From NCBI RefSeq assembly GCF_004349065.1, contig NZ_SMKZ01000001.1:1-64000 (forward strand): 64,000 bases of DNA, written 5' to 3'. This document shows positions 8,932 to 19,511 of this stretch, one piece after another. The first letter of the stretch is position 1. Every line of letters starts with the position of its first letter. Position numbers and translations under genes: made by a program. The notes beneath the pieces are model-generated. The model saw only the letters and a program-made list of their open reading frames with translations, was not told the DNA's origin and did no database searches. The stretch comes from Jiangella asiatica. GTDB taxonomy: Bacteria; Actinomycetota; Actinomycetes; Jiangellales; Jiangellaceae.

Positions 8932-10704
8932 TCAGCGGGCGTCCGCCGGCTGCGCGGGGGTGCCGTGCCAGGACTCCCACAGAGCGGCGTAGGCGCCGCC
9001 CTCGGCGACCAGCTCGTCGTGGGAGCCGAGTTCGGCGATGCGGCCGTCCTCGACGACAGCGACCCGATCGGCGTCGTGGGCCGTGTGCAGTCGGTGGGCG
9101 ATCGCGATGACCGTCCGGCCGTGCAGGACCGCCGACAGCGATCGTTCCAAGTGCCGTGCCGCCCGCGGGTCGAGCAGCGACGTCGCCTCGTCGAGCACCA
9201 GCGTGTGGGGGTCGGCGAGCACGATGCGGGCCAGCGCGATCTGCTGTGCGAACGCCGGCCCGACCGGGTGCCCGCCGGAGCCGACGACGGTGGCGAGGCC
9301 CTCGGGCAGCGCGTCGGCGAGCTCGATGGCGTCGACGGCGGCCAGCGCGTGGCGCAGCTCGTCGTCGGAGGCGTTCGGGGCGGCCAGCGCCAGGTTGTCG
9401 CGCAGCGTGCCCACGAACACGTGGTGCTCCTGGGTGACCAGCACGACCTCGCGGCGCAGCTGGTCGACCTCGAGGTCGACCAGCGGGACGCCGCCGACGT
9501 CGACTCGGCCGGTGCGCGGCGGGTGGATGCCGGCGAGCAGCCGTCCGAGCGTGGACTTGCCGGCACCGGACGGCCCGACCATGGCCAGCCGTTCGCCGTG
9601 TGCCAGGTCGAGCGACACCCCGTGCAGCACGTCCTGGCCCTTGACGTAGGCGTAGCGGACATCGTCGGCCCGGATGTCCTCGCCGTCGGGCTCGGCGCCG
9701 GTGGGGTAGCGGTCGGGCTGCACGTTGCCGATGCCGACCACCCGGGCGAACGACGACAGGCCCACCTGCAGCTCGTCGAGCCAGGAGACCAGCCGGTCGA
9801 CCGGGTCGACGATCTGCACCATGTAGAGGACCACTGCCGTGACCTGGCCCACCGTGGCGTGCCCGGCCGAGGCCAGCCAGGCGCCCCAGGCCAGCGTGGC
9901 CACCACCGGCAGCGCGTAGGCCATCTCGGCGGTGGGGAACCAGACGCTGCGCAGGAACAGGGTGCGTCGCTCGGCCGCGAACGTCTCGCGGAGGTCGTCG
10001 TCGATGCGGGTGACCCGGACCCCGGCCAGGCCCAGCGCCTCGACGGTGCGGGCGCCGTCGACGGTCTCGGTGACGGTGCCGTTCAAGGTGGCGTACGACG
10101 CCCGTTCCCACAGGTAGCCGGCGCGGGCGCGGTTGAGGTACCAGCGGGTGCCAGCGATGAGCAGCGGTGCGCCGACGATGGCGCCGGCGGCCACCAGCGG
10201 CCCGGTGATGGCCGCGGCGGTGAGCGTCAGCACGGTGGTGACCACCGCGACGAGGATCTCCGGCACCGCGAATCGGACCGTGCGCGACAGCGCGTCGATG
10301 TCGCCGGTGGTGCGTGCGACGAGGTCGCCGGTGCCGGCCCGCTCGACGGTGGACAGCGGCAGGTGCAGCACCCGCGCGATGAATGACTCGCGCAGCTCGG
10401 CGAAGACCCGCTCGCCGAGCACCAGCGAGCGCTTGGTGGCGACCCGGGTCAGCAGCGCCTGGACGATGATGAACCCGGCCAGAGCGGCGGCCAACACGTC
10501 GATGCGCGTCGTGGTGGTGCCCTCGATGACGCCGTCGATCATCCGGCCGAGCAGGAACGGGCCGGCCAGGCCGGCGGCGGCCGCCAGCACGTGCACGCTC
10601 AGCGCGATGGAGAGCGCGCCGCGGTGCCGGCGGAACAGCAGGCGGGCCTCCTGCCTGACCTGGGCGGGCGACGAGACCGGCAGAGCGGTCGACGCGGTGC
10701 TCAC
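8932..10704 (-). CDS. ABC exporter subunit with intact Walker motifs, degenerate signature
   Basis: A half-transporter of 590 aa: an N-terminal six-helix exporter domain (about residues 25-320), then a nucleotide-binding domain. Walker A is GPSGAGKST (377-385), Walker B TLVLDEATS (501-509), and the H-loop histidine is H537 (IAHRL). The ABC signature, normally LSGGQ, is replaced by PVGPAFAQQ (480-488). It should pair with the upstream subunit, whose defects are the mirror image, leaving one composite ATP site. The two genes overlap by 4 bp (ATGA), which indicates translational coupling. The substrate is unknown; exporters of this type move lipids, peptides or drugs. A family A repeat lies 9 bp after the stop. 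Confidence 0.9.
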   Translation of the reverse strand: MSTASTALPVSSPAQVRQEARLLFRRHRGALSIALSVHVLAAAAGLAGPFLLGRMIDGVIEGTTTTRIDVLAAALAGFIIVQALLTRVATKRSLVLGERVFAELRESFIARVLHLPLSTVERAGTGDLVARTTGDIDALSRTVRFAVPEILVAVVTTVLTLTAAAITGPLVAAGAIVGAPLLIAGTRWYLNRARAGYLWERASYATLNGTVTETVDGARTVEALGLAGVRVTRIDDDLRETFAAERRTLFLRSVWFPTAEMAYALPVVATLAWGAWLASAGHATVGQVTAVVLYMVQIVDPVDRLVSWLDELQVGLSSFARVVGIGNVQPDRYPTGAEPDGEDIRADDVRYAYVKGQDVLHGVSLDLAHGERLAMVGPSGAGKSTLGRLLAGIHPPRTGRVDVGGVPLVDLEVDQLRREVVLVTQEHHVFVGTLRDNLALAAPNASDDELRHALAAVDAIELADALPEGLATVVGSGGHPVGPAFAQQIALARIVLADPHTLVLDEATSLLDPRAARHLERSLSAVLHGRTVIAIAHRLHTAHDADRVAVVEDGRIAELGSHDELVAEGGAYAALWESWHGTPAQPADAR

Positions 10705-12452
10705 TCCGGGTCCTCCTCTCGGGTGACGGTGCGGCGGTAGGCGGGGGTGGTGCTCATGAGCTCGTCATGGGTGCCCACGGCGGCCGGTCGGCCGTCGTCG
10801 AACCAGACGACGGTCTCGGCGGTGGCCAGCATCAGCGGGCTGGCCGTGACGACGACGGTGGTGCGTCCGGCGCGGGCGTCGCGCAGCCGCTGGGCGATGG
10901 CGGCCTCGGTGTGCGCGTCGACCGCGCTGGTGGGCTCGACCAGCACGAGGATCTCGGGGTCGTTGACCAGCACCCGGGCGAGCGCGACCCGCTGGCGCTG
11001 CCCGCCGGACAGCGAGCGGCCACGCTCCTCGACCATGGAGTCCAAGCCTTCGCGCAGCGTCTCGAGGACGTCGCCGGCGGATGCGGTTCCCATGGCGGCG
11101 GCCAGGGCGGCGTCGTCGTGCCGGCCGTACGGGTCGAGCCCGCCGCGCAGCGTGCCGGTGAACAGCGTGGGCTCCGGGTCGCTGACGACGATGCGTCGGC
11201 GGACCTCGGCGACGGGGACCTCGTCGAGTGGCACGCCGCCGAAGCGGACCCGGGCCTCGGGTACCAGCCGCCCGAGGCGGTCGGCCAACGCGGCGGTGAA
11301 CGTCGGGTCGTCCGACACCAGCATGGTGAGCGAACCGGGCTCGACCCGAAGCCCGGTGACGTCGTCGACCAGGGCGCCGGCAGGCGGGACCGCCGAGGGA
11401 ACGTCCTGGCCCGCCGGAACAGCGACCGGCTTGCGGGGTGCGTGGTCGACGACCTCACGCTCGACGGCGAGCACCGCCAGGACCCGCCGGGCGGCCACCA
11501 CCGCGCGGGTGGCGGCGAACGCCATCTCGCCGGCGGTGCGTACCGGCATGAGCAGGAAGAACGCGTAGCCGTACAGCGCCACGAGTGCGCCGGGCTCGAT
11601 CGAGCCGTCGAGCACCAGCCGGGCGCCGACCCAGGTGAGCAGCACCAGGAAGATGCCCGGCAGCAGGACGAGCACCGCGTCGAGCAGCGCCTGGGTGCTG
11701 GCGAGCTTGACGCCCGCGCCGCGGACGGTCTCGGAGCGCTCGGCGTAGCGGCGGGTGAACACCCGCTCGCCGCCGATGCCGCGTAGCACCCGCAGCCCGG
11801 CCACGGTGTCCGCACCCAGCGCGGTGAGGTCGCCGAGCGCCTCACGCTGGCGGCGCTGGCGCTGCTGCAGCGGCCGGATGATCGGGCCCATCGCCACCAC
11901 CAGCAGCGGCACCCCGATGAGCACCATCAACCCGAGCGGGACCGACGTGGTCAACACGATGCCCGACACGACGGCGTAGGAGACGATGGCGCCGGCGAAG
12001 CGCGGCGTGACTTCCATGGCGTGCCCGATGTGCATCGAGTCGCTGGACACGGTGGCCACGACCTCACCGGTCGGCATGGCCTTCGGCACGGCCGGCCCGG
12101 TCCGCGCGGTGTGCCGGGAGACCACCTGGATGACCCGGAACGCGGCGTACAGCCAGTTGGCGACCGAGGCGCGGTGCCGCGCCACCCCGAACAGCGCCTG
12201 GGCCAGCCCCAGGACACCGACCAGCGCGGCCCAGCGGGCGGTCGAGGAGGTGTCGTCGTCGACGATGCCGTCGATGCCGTGGCCGATGGCCCACGGCATC
12301 AGCGCCTGCGAGAGCATCCAGGTGATGCCGAAGAAGGCGCCGATGGCGAGCGTGCGCCACTGCGCCCGCGCCAGCCAGGTCAGGAACCTGGTGCGGGAGC
12401 GAGTGTCGGGGACGCCGGGGTCGGCGAAAGGGAGAGCGCGCACGACATCCAA
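10701..12452 (-). CDS. ABC exporter subunit lacking Walker A, with intact LSGGQ
   Basis: The first gene of the exporter pair, 583 aa, with an exporter-type membrane domain (about residues 30-320) and a degenerate nucleotide-binding domain. Where Walker A should be, the sequence reads [11 protein letters not shown] (375-385), with no glycine loop or lysine. Walker B is LVLVEPTSA, with Val in place of the magnesium Asp (505), and the H-loop site is VTASPL with no histidine. The signature LSGGQRQ (481-487) is perfect. It therefore cannot bind ATP in its own P-loop but can complete the partner's site. It starts at ATG 12452. A 352-bp spacer separates it from divergent guaA. Confidence 0.9.
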   Translation of the reverse strand: MDVVRALPFADPGVPDTRSRTRFLTWLARAQWRTLAIGAFFGITWMLSQALMPWAIGHGIDGIVDDDTSSTARWAALVGVLGLAQALFGVARHRASVANWLYAAFRVIQVVSRHTARTGPAVPKAMPTGEVVATVSSDSMHIGHAMEVTPRFAGAIVSYAVVSGIVLTTSVPLGLMVLIGVPLLVVAMGPIIRPLQQRQRRQREALGDLTALGADTVAGLRVLRGIGGERVFTRRYAERSETVRGAGVKLASTQALLDAVLVLLPGIFLVLLTWVGARLVLDGSIEPGALVALYGYAFFLLMPVRTAGEMAFAATRAVVAARRVLAVLAVEREVVDHAPRKPVAVPAGQDVPSAVPPAGALVDDVTGLRVEPGSLTMLVSDDPTFTAALADRLGRLVPEARVRFGGVPLDEVPVAEVRRRIVVSDPEPTLFTGTLRGGLDPYGRHDDAALAAAMGTASAGDVLETLREGLDSMVEERGRSLSGGQRQRVALARVLVNDPEILVLVEPTSAVDAHTEAAIAQRLRDARAGRTTVVVTASPLMLATAETVVWFDDGRPAAVGTHDELMSTTPAYRRTVTREEDPE

Positions 12453-12539
12453 CAGTACGAACGGTCACCGACAGGGTGCATCTGGTTTTCCGGTGGGTGG
12501 AATCGTTCCCACTCGTCCGGGATCACCCGCGTGGAGACG

Positions 12540-12692
12540 CTTCGCCAGCAGCCGCTCGGACGTCGTCGCGGGATCGCCGGCCTGGTCCGTCGCACGCACG
12601 TCGACGTCGTACCGTCCGGGCCGCAGCCGCACCGGCTCGGTGTACGGCGCGACGCGCCGTCCGGCAGGGGTCGCCGAGCTGGACGGTGCACC
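12540..12692 (-). pseudogene. Remnant of an Ig/FN3-like or chitobiase-C-like domain
   Basis: One minus-strand frame encodes a stretch ending [20 protein letters not shown] followed by [10 protein letters not shown]. The pattern Y(T)xPV.L..G.Y.V.VRATD.AG is the C-terminal half of small beta-sandwich domains found at the ends of secreted hydrolases. There is no start codon, signal peptide or N-terminal domain, and the frame decays on both sides. I read it as a gene fossil; chance coding in GC-rich DNA is the alternative. Confidence 0.4.
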
Positions 12693-12791
12693 GCGCCGCG
12701 CATCCTGGCGTCGACCGGCGAACTTACAGCCTGCCCCGCTATTGCGCGGTCGGACCCTAACGTACCCGCGACGACCTGCCAAGGTCTGCAC

Positions 12792-12797
12792 TACGCT
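12792..12797 (+). promoter_or_regulatory. -10 hexamer of the leaderless guaA promoter
   Basis: TACGCT ends 7 nt before the GTG at 12805, which begins the GuaA N-terminus [18 protein letters not shown]. Confidence 0.6.
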
Positions 12798-12804
12798 CGG
12801 GCAG

Positions 12805-14379
<1,575 letters not shown>

Positions 14380-14387
14380 CCCGTCCC

Positions 14388-14439
14388 ATGATCATCAACG
14401 GTTGGCGACGTCATGATGTACCCAACCGTTGATGATCAT
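14388..14439. repeat. Family B dispersed palindrome, copy 2
   Basis: ATGATCATCAACGGTTGG (14388-14405) is perfectly inverted at 14422-14439 across a 16-nt loop, 9 bp after the guaA stop. The outer bases match the repeat at 4072-4118. It may also end guaA transcription, though no T-run follows. Confidence 0.7.
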
Positions 14440-14524
14440 CGGAGATGTCCGGTTGCGTCGCGGCGTTGGGCCGTGCGTCACGCCGTATTCGAATCGGTGT
14501 GGTCGACGTGACACGGTGCGCTCC

Positions 14525-14530
14525 TAGCCT
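14525..14530 (+). promoter_or_regulatory. -10 hexamer of a leaderless promoter
   Basis: TAGCCT ends 6 nt before the ATG at 14537. Confidence 0.6.
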
Positions 14531-14536
14531 GACCAC

Positions 14537-15568
14537 ATGTCGGACACCGTCGGCCGCTCGCGCCCGCTGGTCATCGCGCACCGCGGCGCGAGCGGGTACC
14601 GGCCGGAGCACACCCTCGTCGCCTACCAGCTCGCCGCCGACCTCGGCGCCGACTTCATCGAGCCCGACCTCGTGCTCACGGCCGACGGTGTCCTCGTCGC
14701 CCGGCACGACCTGGAGCTGTCGGCGTCCACGGACGTCGCCGAGCGGCCGGAGTTCGCCGAGCGCCGTCGCACCGGCATCGTCGACGGGCGCGAGCTGACC
14801 GGCTGGTTCGTCGAGGACTTCACCCTCGCCGAGATCAGGACGCTGTTCGCCCGTGAACGCATCCCGGCGCTGCGGCCGGCCAACCAGACCTACGACCGTC
14901 TGCCGATCCCCACGTTCGACGAGATCGTCCACCTCGCCGTCGACGCCGGCCGGCGTCGAGGCCGCCCGGTCGGGCTGTACCCGGAGCTCAAGCACCCCAC
15001 TCACCTTGCCGAGCGCGGCCTCACGATCGAGGACGCCTTCCTGGACGCCGTGCGCGGGTTCCGGCTCGAGCGCGCCGGCGTGCCCGTCCAGGTCCAGTGC
15101 CGCGAGCCCGCCGCCCTGCGCCGCCTCGCCGCCCGCACGTCGATGCCACTGGTGCAGAAGGTCGACATCACCGGCCGCCCGTACGACTGGGAGCGGGCCG
15201 GCGACGGCCGCCGTTACGCCGACCTGCTGACCCCGACCGGGCTGCGGGAGGTGTCCGCATATGCGACGGCGCTGGGCGTGCACAAGTCGCTGGTGGTGCC
15301 GCGCGACCCCGAGGGCCGGCTCGGCCCGCCCGGACGCCTGGTGGCCGACGCGCACGCGCTCGGCATGGCCGTGCACGCGTGGACCTTCCGCGACGAGAAC
15401 TCGTTCCTGCCGGCCGACCGCCGCCGCGGCCCGGAGGCGGCCGCGCACGGCGACGCCCTCGGTGAGCTGAGCGTCTTCCTCGCGGCCGGGGTGGACGGCG
15501 TGCTCGCCGACCACCCCGACACCGCCGTCGCCGCCCGTGCGGACTTCCCGTCGGCCTACGCCACGTAG
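14537..15568 (+). CDS. Glycerophosphodiester phosphodiesterase
   Basis: Hydrolyses glycerophosphodiesters to glycerol 3-phosphate and an alcohol. It is 343 aa. The catalytic start VIAHRGASGYRPEHTL contains the HRG and E..H elements, followed by DFIEPDLVLTADGVLVARHD, which supplies the metal-binding Glu and Asp and the second catalytic His. The barrel closes with DGVLADHPDTA. There is no signal peptide, so it is probably cytoplasmic; it is related to GlpQ-like enzymes with an insertion around residues 70-125. It is predicted leaderless. The stop TAG at 15566-15568 directly abuts a family A repeat, so that element lies in its 3' untranslated region. Confidence 0.9.
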   Translation: MSDTVGRSRPLVIAHRGASGYRPEHTLVAYQLAADLGADFIEPDLVLTADGVLVARHDLELSASTDVAERPEFAERRRTGIVDGRELTGWFVEDFTLAEIRTLFARERIPALRPANQTYDRLPIPTFDEIVHLAVDAGRRRGRPVGLYPELKHPTHLAERGLTIEDAFLDAVRGFRLERAGVPVQVQCREPAALRRLAARTSMPLVQKVDITGRPYDWERAGDGRRYADLLTPTGLREVSAYATALGVHKSLVVPRDPEGRLGPPGRLVADAHALGMAVHAWTFRDENSFLPADRRRGPEAAAHGDALGELSVFLAAGVDGVLADHPDTAVAARADFPSAYAT

Positions 15569-15652
15569 ATGATCACGTTCAGCAGGATCACCCGAGCCTC
15601 ACCATGATTGCGAGCATGGTGTGACACGAGATCACGTGCTGAACGTGATCAT
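15569..15652. repeat. Family A dispersed palindromic element, full copy 2 (inverted)
   Basis: Read on the minus strand this matches 8837-8922 with only about five differences, including the inner CACCATGCT hairpin and the outer ATGATCACGTTCAGCA arms (15569-15584 and 15637-15652). It begins at the first base after the phosphodiesterase stop codon. Confidence 0.85.
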
Positions 15653-15720
15653 TCCGGAGGCCCGCCCACGGATCCAGGACAGTGGTGGGTCAAGGCGTGA
15701 CGGCGGGACCGCGGGGGACG

Positions 15721-15930
15721 TCAGGACTCTTCGGGGTCGCGCTCGCGGCGCAGCTTGCTGAGCGAGGCCAGCAGCCCGGCCAGGCCGATCGAGACCAGGA
15801 GAACCGGCATGGCGACCTCCAGGCCGGACAGGCCGAGCACGTCGTAGTGCACGAACGGCCACATGGCGCTCACTCCCAGGAAGAGAAGTCCGAAGACGAG
15901 GGACACGACGTCGGTCTCGTGGCGTTTCAT
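15721..15930 (-). CDS. Small two-helix membrane protein
   Basis: A 69-aa protein with two predicted transmembrane helices: VVSLVFGLLFLGVSAMW (about 8-24) and VAMPVLLVSIGLAGLLASL (about 39-57), then a charged tail. Its ATG overlaps the stop of the PspC/toastrack gene (ATGA at 15927-15930), so the two are translated together and it probably acts with that protein at the membrane. I do not recognise a family; many PspC operons carry such small membrane partners. Confidence 0.75.
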   Translation of the reverse strand: MKRHETDVVSLVFGLLFLGVSAMWPFVHYDVLGLSGLEVAMPVLLVSIGLAGLLASLSKLRRERDPEES

Positions 15931-17297
15931 CGCGTCACCTCCAGGTCACCGAAGCCCAGCTCCAGATCCAGCACGATCTCCCCGCCGCCAGGACCGTCGG
16001 GCCCTTCGTCGACGAGCTCGCGGATCTCCTGGCCCAGGCCGTCGCGGTTCTCACCGAACATGGTCAGGTCGCCGGCGCCCATGGAGGCGTTCACGGTGAC
16101 ATCGGCGTCGCGTGGAACGGTGATGGTCAGGTCGCCGGCTCCCTGCTCGACGCCGAGCCGTACCGGCGCGCTGGTGTCGGTCAGGGTGAGGTCGGACAGG
16201 TCGTAGTGGATCGTGCCGGCAGCGTGGGACTGGCTCTCGGTGGGCACCTCGGCGACGGTCGAGTAGGTGAAGGTCGCGTCGCCCACGTTGCCGTAGTCCC
16301 ACTGCGACGCCCAGGCTGCCGGGACCAGCGCCAGGGCCAGCAGGATGCCCAGCGCGATGAGTCCGCGGGACCGGCCGTACCAGGCTCCGACCAACAGGCC
16401 CACCGCCACGATGCCCAGCGGCACCGCCACGTACATGGCTGCGGGGTACTCGGCCCAGTAGACGTCGTTGACGGCCAGCACGCCGACGGCGACGAGCGCC
16501 GCGAAGACGGTGATCGGTCCGAGCGCCGAGCGCTGCTTCCTGCGCGCGGGCGGTGCTTGCTCCGGTTCGGGCTCCACCGGCGCGGCCGGTCCCCAGTCCG
16601 GGCCCTCCGGCCAGCCGGTGGTCGGCACGGTGCCGGGCGGCGTGAGATCGGCGGGACCGGTGCCGGCGGCGGAGTCCGTGCCGGTGCCGGCGGACGCGTC
16701 CGCGTGCACCTGGATGCCGGCGGCCCCAGCGGCTCCGGCGCTGGAGTGGCCGGCGACGCCGGTGACCGGGACGGTGCCGGGCGGGGCGTACTGCGCCTCG
16801 CCGGGGGCGTCGACCCAGGCCTGCGGCGGGTCGCCGGAAGCGGACGCGGCGCGGTCGCCGTCGTCGTCGCGTCGGCGCAGCAGCACGAACAGCCCGGCGC
16901 CGGCCAGGAAGAGCAGCACGCCGCCGTCCCACGAACCGGCGATGATGCCGATGCCGGCCGTCAGGCCGACGATCGCGAGCAGCAGGGCCAGCGGCGTGGT
17001 GCCCGGGTTGCGGCGCTCGCCGCGCCCGAGCGCCTGGTCGAGGATCGAGCCGTCGTCGCCCTCGGCCGGCACCAGCAGCCAGGCGACGGCGTAGAGGAGC
17101 ACGCCGACGCCGCCGAAGATGGCCAGCACCACGGTGGCCACCCGCAGCACGACGGGGTCGATGCCCAGGCGGCGGCCGAGGCCACCGAGCACACCGGCGA
17201 CCACACGGTCGGACCGGCTGCGGCGCAGGGACCGGAACTCCTCGGAGACGCTCGGAGGCGTCTGCGACGAGGGCGGGACGGGTGGCACGTTGCTCAT
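15927..17297 (-). CDS. PspC-domain membrane protein with C-terminal toastrack (LiaF-like) domain
   Basis: A 456-aa envelope-stress protein. The N-terminal PspC domain (about 18-75; RVVAGVLGGLGRRLGIDPVV) with one helix is followed by further helices (about 85-125), a long low-complexity Ala/Gly/Pro linker (about 130-230), a second block of four helices (about 240-330), and a C-terminal beta domain with repeated GAGDLTI, GAGDLTM and GFGDLEV turns, typical of toastrack/LiaF C-terminal domains. The start ATG at 17297 is 123 bp from the divergent PspC histidine kinase, and both start sites carry the same ATCGATG.CATGAG sequence. It is probably a membrane partner or target of that kinase system. 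Confidence 0.85.
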   Translation of the reverse strand: MSNVPPVPPSSQTPPSVSEEFRSLRRSRSDRVVAGVLGGLGRRLGIDPVVLRVATVVLAIFGGVGVLLYAVAWLLVPAEGDDGSILDQALGRGERRNPGTTPLALLLAIVGLTAGIGIIAGSWDGGVLLFLAGAGLFVLLRRRDDDGDRAASASGDPPQAWVDAPGEAQYAPPGTVPVTGVAGHSSAGAAGAAGIQVHADASAGTGTDSAAGTGPADLTPPGTVPTTGWPEGPDWGPAAPVEPEPEQAPPARRKQRSALGPITVFAALVAVGVLAVNDVYWAEYPAAMYVAVPLGIVAVGLLVGAWYGRSRGLIALGILLALALVPAAWASQWDYGNVGDATFTYSTVAEVPTESQSHAAGTIHYDLSDLTLTDTSAPVRLGVEQGAGDLTITVPRDADVTVNASMGAGDLTMFGENRDGLGQEIRELVDEGPDGPGGGEIVLDLELGFGDLEVTR

Positions 17298-17420
17298 GAC
17301 ATCGATGATGCCGAGGCGACGCCCCGCCGGCCATCGGGGATGACCCCGAACAACCCCCTGGTCCGATCTCCGGGTCGTCCCGCATGGCGGCGCGCGCGTG
17401 CGCGTGTGAGTATCGATGAC

Positions 17421-18818
17421 ATGAGTACCGCGCCGACGCCTCCGGCTGCCCAACCGGCCGCCGGCGCTTCGGCGCGCCCGGGAACCGGTGGGGCGACGGG
17501 TCGCGCGGGCGCGGGCGGGTCGTCGGCACGCGCCACGGCCGCCCTCGATCCCGGCGCGCCGCCGCGATTCGTGCGGCGCTCCGACGGCCGCATGGTCGCC
17601 GGCGTCGCGGTCGCGCTCGCCGCCCAGTTCAAGGTGCAGCCGCTGGCGGTGCGGGTCGCGTTCAGCCTGCTGAGTGCAGTCTCCGGGTTCGGGGTCGTGC
17701 TCTACCTCGCATTGTGGATTTTCACCCCGCTCGACGAGGCCGTCGCCCGCGAGGCCGACGAGGACGCGCCGGCCGGCATCGCGGCCGCCACCCGGACCGG
17801 CAAGCGCCGCCGCCGCACGCTCGCGCAGCGCACCGGCGATCTCGGCCAGCTGGCCGCCCTGGTGGTGCTCGGCGCCGGGGTGTGGCTCCTGGTGCAGCAG
17901 ACCCCGCTCGGCGTGAGTCCGGGGGTCTTCCTCCCGCTGGTGCTGGCCGCGGCCGGGTTGACGCTGGTGTGGCGGGCCGCGGACGAGCAAGAGCGGCAGC
18001 GCTTCTCCGCCTTGTCGCCGAACGTGCCGTGGCTGGCCGCGCTCACCGGCAAGGGCGGCTGGATCGCCGTCATGCGCGTCGTCGCCGGCGCGGGTGTCGT
18101 CGTGGCCGGCGTGGTGGTGTTCCTGGTCGGTCAGGGCCAGTTCGACGCCACCATGGACGCACTCGGCGGCGTCCTGGTCATCCTCATCGGCGTCGGCCTG
18201 ATCCTCGGACCGTGGCTGTGGAAGCTCTGGCGCAATCTCGAGACCGAGCGGCGCGCCCGCATCGTCTCGCAGGAACGCGCCGACATGGCCTCCCACCTGC
18301 ACGACTCCGTCCTGCAGACGCTGGCACTGATCCAGAAGCAGGCGCACGACCAGCGCGCCGTCGTCCGGCTCGCCCGCAGCCAGGAGCGCGACCTGCGCGC
18401 GTGGCTGTACAGTGACCTCGTCGACGACGGCTCGTCGCTGGCCGCCGCGCTCACCAAGATGGCCGCCGAGGTCGAGGACGCGTTCGGCACGCCGGTCGAG
18501 GTGGTCACCGTCGGCGACGCCGAGATCGACGCCGCAGCCCGCGCCATCCTCAAAGCCGCTCGCGAGGCCACCGTCAACGCCGCCAAGCACTCCGGCGCGG
18601 ACAAGATCGACATCTTCGTGGAGGTCTCCGACGACGGCGTCGAGGTCTTCGTGCGCGACCGCGGCGCCGGTTTCGACCCGGACTCCGTCCCCGACGACCG
18701 GCTCGGTGTGCGACGCTCGGTCATCGGGCGTATGGAACGGCACGGCGGCGAGGCGACCATCCGATCCGCGCCCGGCGAGGGCACCGAGGTCCGACTGTCG
18801 ACGAGGAGAAGCACGTGA
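17421..18818 (+). CDS. PspC-domain sensor histidine kinase
   Basis: A 465-aa membrane kinase. After a low-complexity N-terminus, a PspC domain (about 45-105; RMVAGVAVALAAQFKVQPLAVR) is followed by four or more helices (about 145-265). The phosphoacceptor region is SHLHDSVLQTLALIQ (likely H294), of the NarL-partner HisKA_3-like type, and the ATPase domain has EATVNAAKHSGA (N box) and RGAGFDPD (G1 box). It is cotranscribed with a LuxR-type response regulator (4-bp overlap) and divergent from a PspC/toastrack protein, so the three likely sense cell-envelope stress. A GTG at 17406 is an alternative start. Confidence 0.9.
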   Translation: MSTAPTPPAAQPAAGASARPGTGGATGRAGAGGSSARATAALDPGAPPRFVRRSDGRMVAGVAVALAAQFKVQPLAVRVAFSLLSAVSGFGVVLYLALWIFTPLDEAVAREADEDAPAGIAAATRTGKRRRRTLAQRTGDLGQLAALVVLGAGVWLLVQQTPLGVSPGVFLPLVLAAAGLTLVWRAADEQERQRFSALSPNVPWLAALTGKGGWIAVMRVVAGAGVVVAGVVVFLVGQGQFDATMDALGGVLVILIGVGLILGPWLWKLWRNLETERRARIVSQERADMASHLHDSVLQTLALIQKQAHDQRAVVRLARSQERDLRAWLYSDLVDDGSSLAAALTKMAAEVEDAFGTPVEVVTVGDAEIDAAARAILKAAREATVNAAKHSGADKIDIFVEVSDDGVEVFVRDRGAGFDPDSVPDDRLGVRRSVIGRMERHGGEATIRSAPGEGTEVRLSTRRST

Positions 18819-19498
18819 GCGAGACCAGGCCAGACGAGGGCAGGCCGGCCGACGCCGGCCCGGTGACGGTCGTCCTCGTCGACGACCACGCGATGTTCCG
18901 CACCGGTGTCCGGGCGGAGTTGGCCCAGGCCTCGTCCGTCGACGTCGTCGGCGAGGCCGCCGACACCGCCGAGGCGGTGCGGGTCATCCTCGAGACGAAG
19001 CCCGAGGTGGTGCTGCTGGACGTGCACCTGCCTGGCGGCGGTGGCGGCGAGGTCATCCGGCAGGTGCACCCCAAGGCCGCGTCGGTGCGGTTCTTGGCGC
19101 TGTCGGTCTCCGACGCCGCCGAGGACGTCATCGGCACCATCCGCGCCGGCGCCCGCGGCTACGTCACCAAGTCCATCACCGGCGACGACCTCGTCGCGGC
19201 GGTGGGACGGGTGGCCGACGGCGACGCGGTCTTCTCGCCGCGGCTGGCCGGGTTCGTGCTCGACGCGTTCGCCGGCACCGAGGCGCCGTCCGTCGACGAC
19301 GACCTCGACCGCCTCACCCAGCGCGAGCGCGAGGTGCTGCGGCTGATCGCGCGCGGCTACGCGTACAAGGAGATCGCCAAGGAGCTGTTCATCTCGGTCA
19401 AGACGGTCGAGACGCACGTGTCCGCGGTGCTGCGCAAGCTCCAGCTCTCCAACCGCTACGAGCTCACCCGCTGGGCCACCGATCGCCGCCTCGTCTGA
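18815..19498 (+). CDS. NarL/LuxR-type response regulator
   Basis: A 227-aa response regulator. The receiver has the acidic pair in VVLVDDHAMFR (D23, D24), phosphoacceptor Asp69 in VVLLDVHLP, and the conserved Lys in GYVTKSI. The DNA-binding domain (about 165-225) contains LTQREREVLRLIARGYAYKE and a KTVETHVS recognition helix. Its GTG start overlaps the kinase stop by 4 bp, fixing the partnership. Likely targets are the kinase operon itself and the divergent toastrack gene. A decayed family A repeat follows 13 bp after the stop. Confidence 0.92.
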   Translation: MSETRPDEGRPADAGPVTVVLVDDHAMFRTGVRAELAQASSVDVVGEAADTAEAVRVILETKPEVVLLDVHLPGGGGGEVIRQVHPKAASVRFLALSVSDAAEDVIGTIRAGARGYVTKSITGDDLVAAVGRVADGDAVFSPRLAGFVLDAFAGTEAPSVDDDLDRLTQREREVLRLIARGYAYKEIAKELFISVKTVETHVSAVLRKLQLSNRYELTRWATDRRLV

Positions 19499-19511
19499 CC
19501 ACCCAGGCTGA

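Larger units (their letters stand above)
12453..12804. other. 352-bp divergent spacer between exporter and guaA
   Basis: It contains a protein remnant at 12540-12692 on the minus strand and, at its right end, the leaderless guaA promoter. No intact gene is present. Confidence 0.5.

Noticed and set aside
17298-18743. Extension of the PspC/toastrack frame another 480 codons upstream
   Set aside because: The extension overlaps the PspC kinase on the other strand, has no domain, and the ATG at 17297 begins a normal PspC N-terminus.
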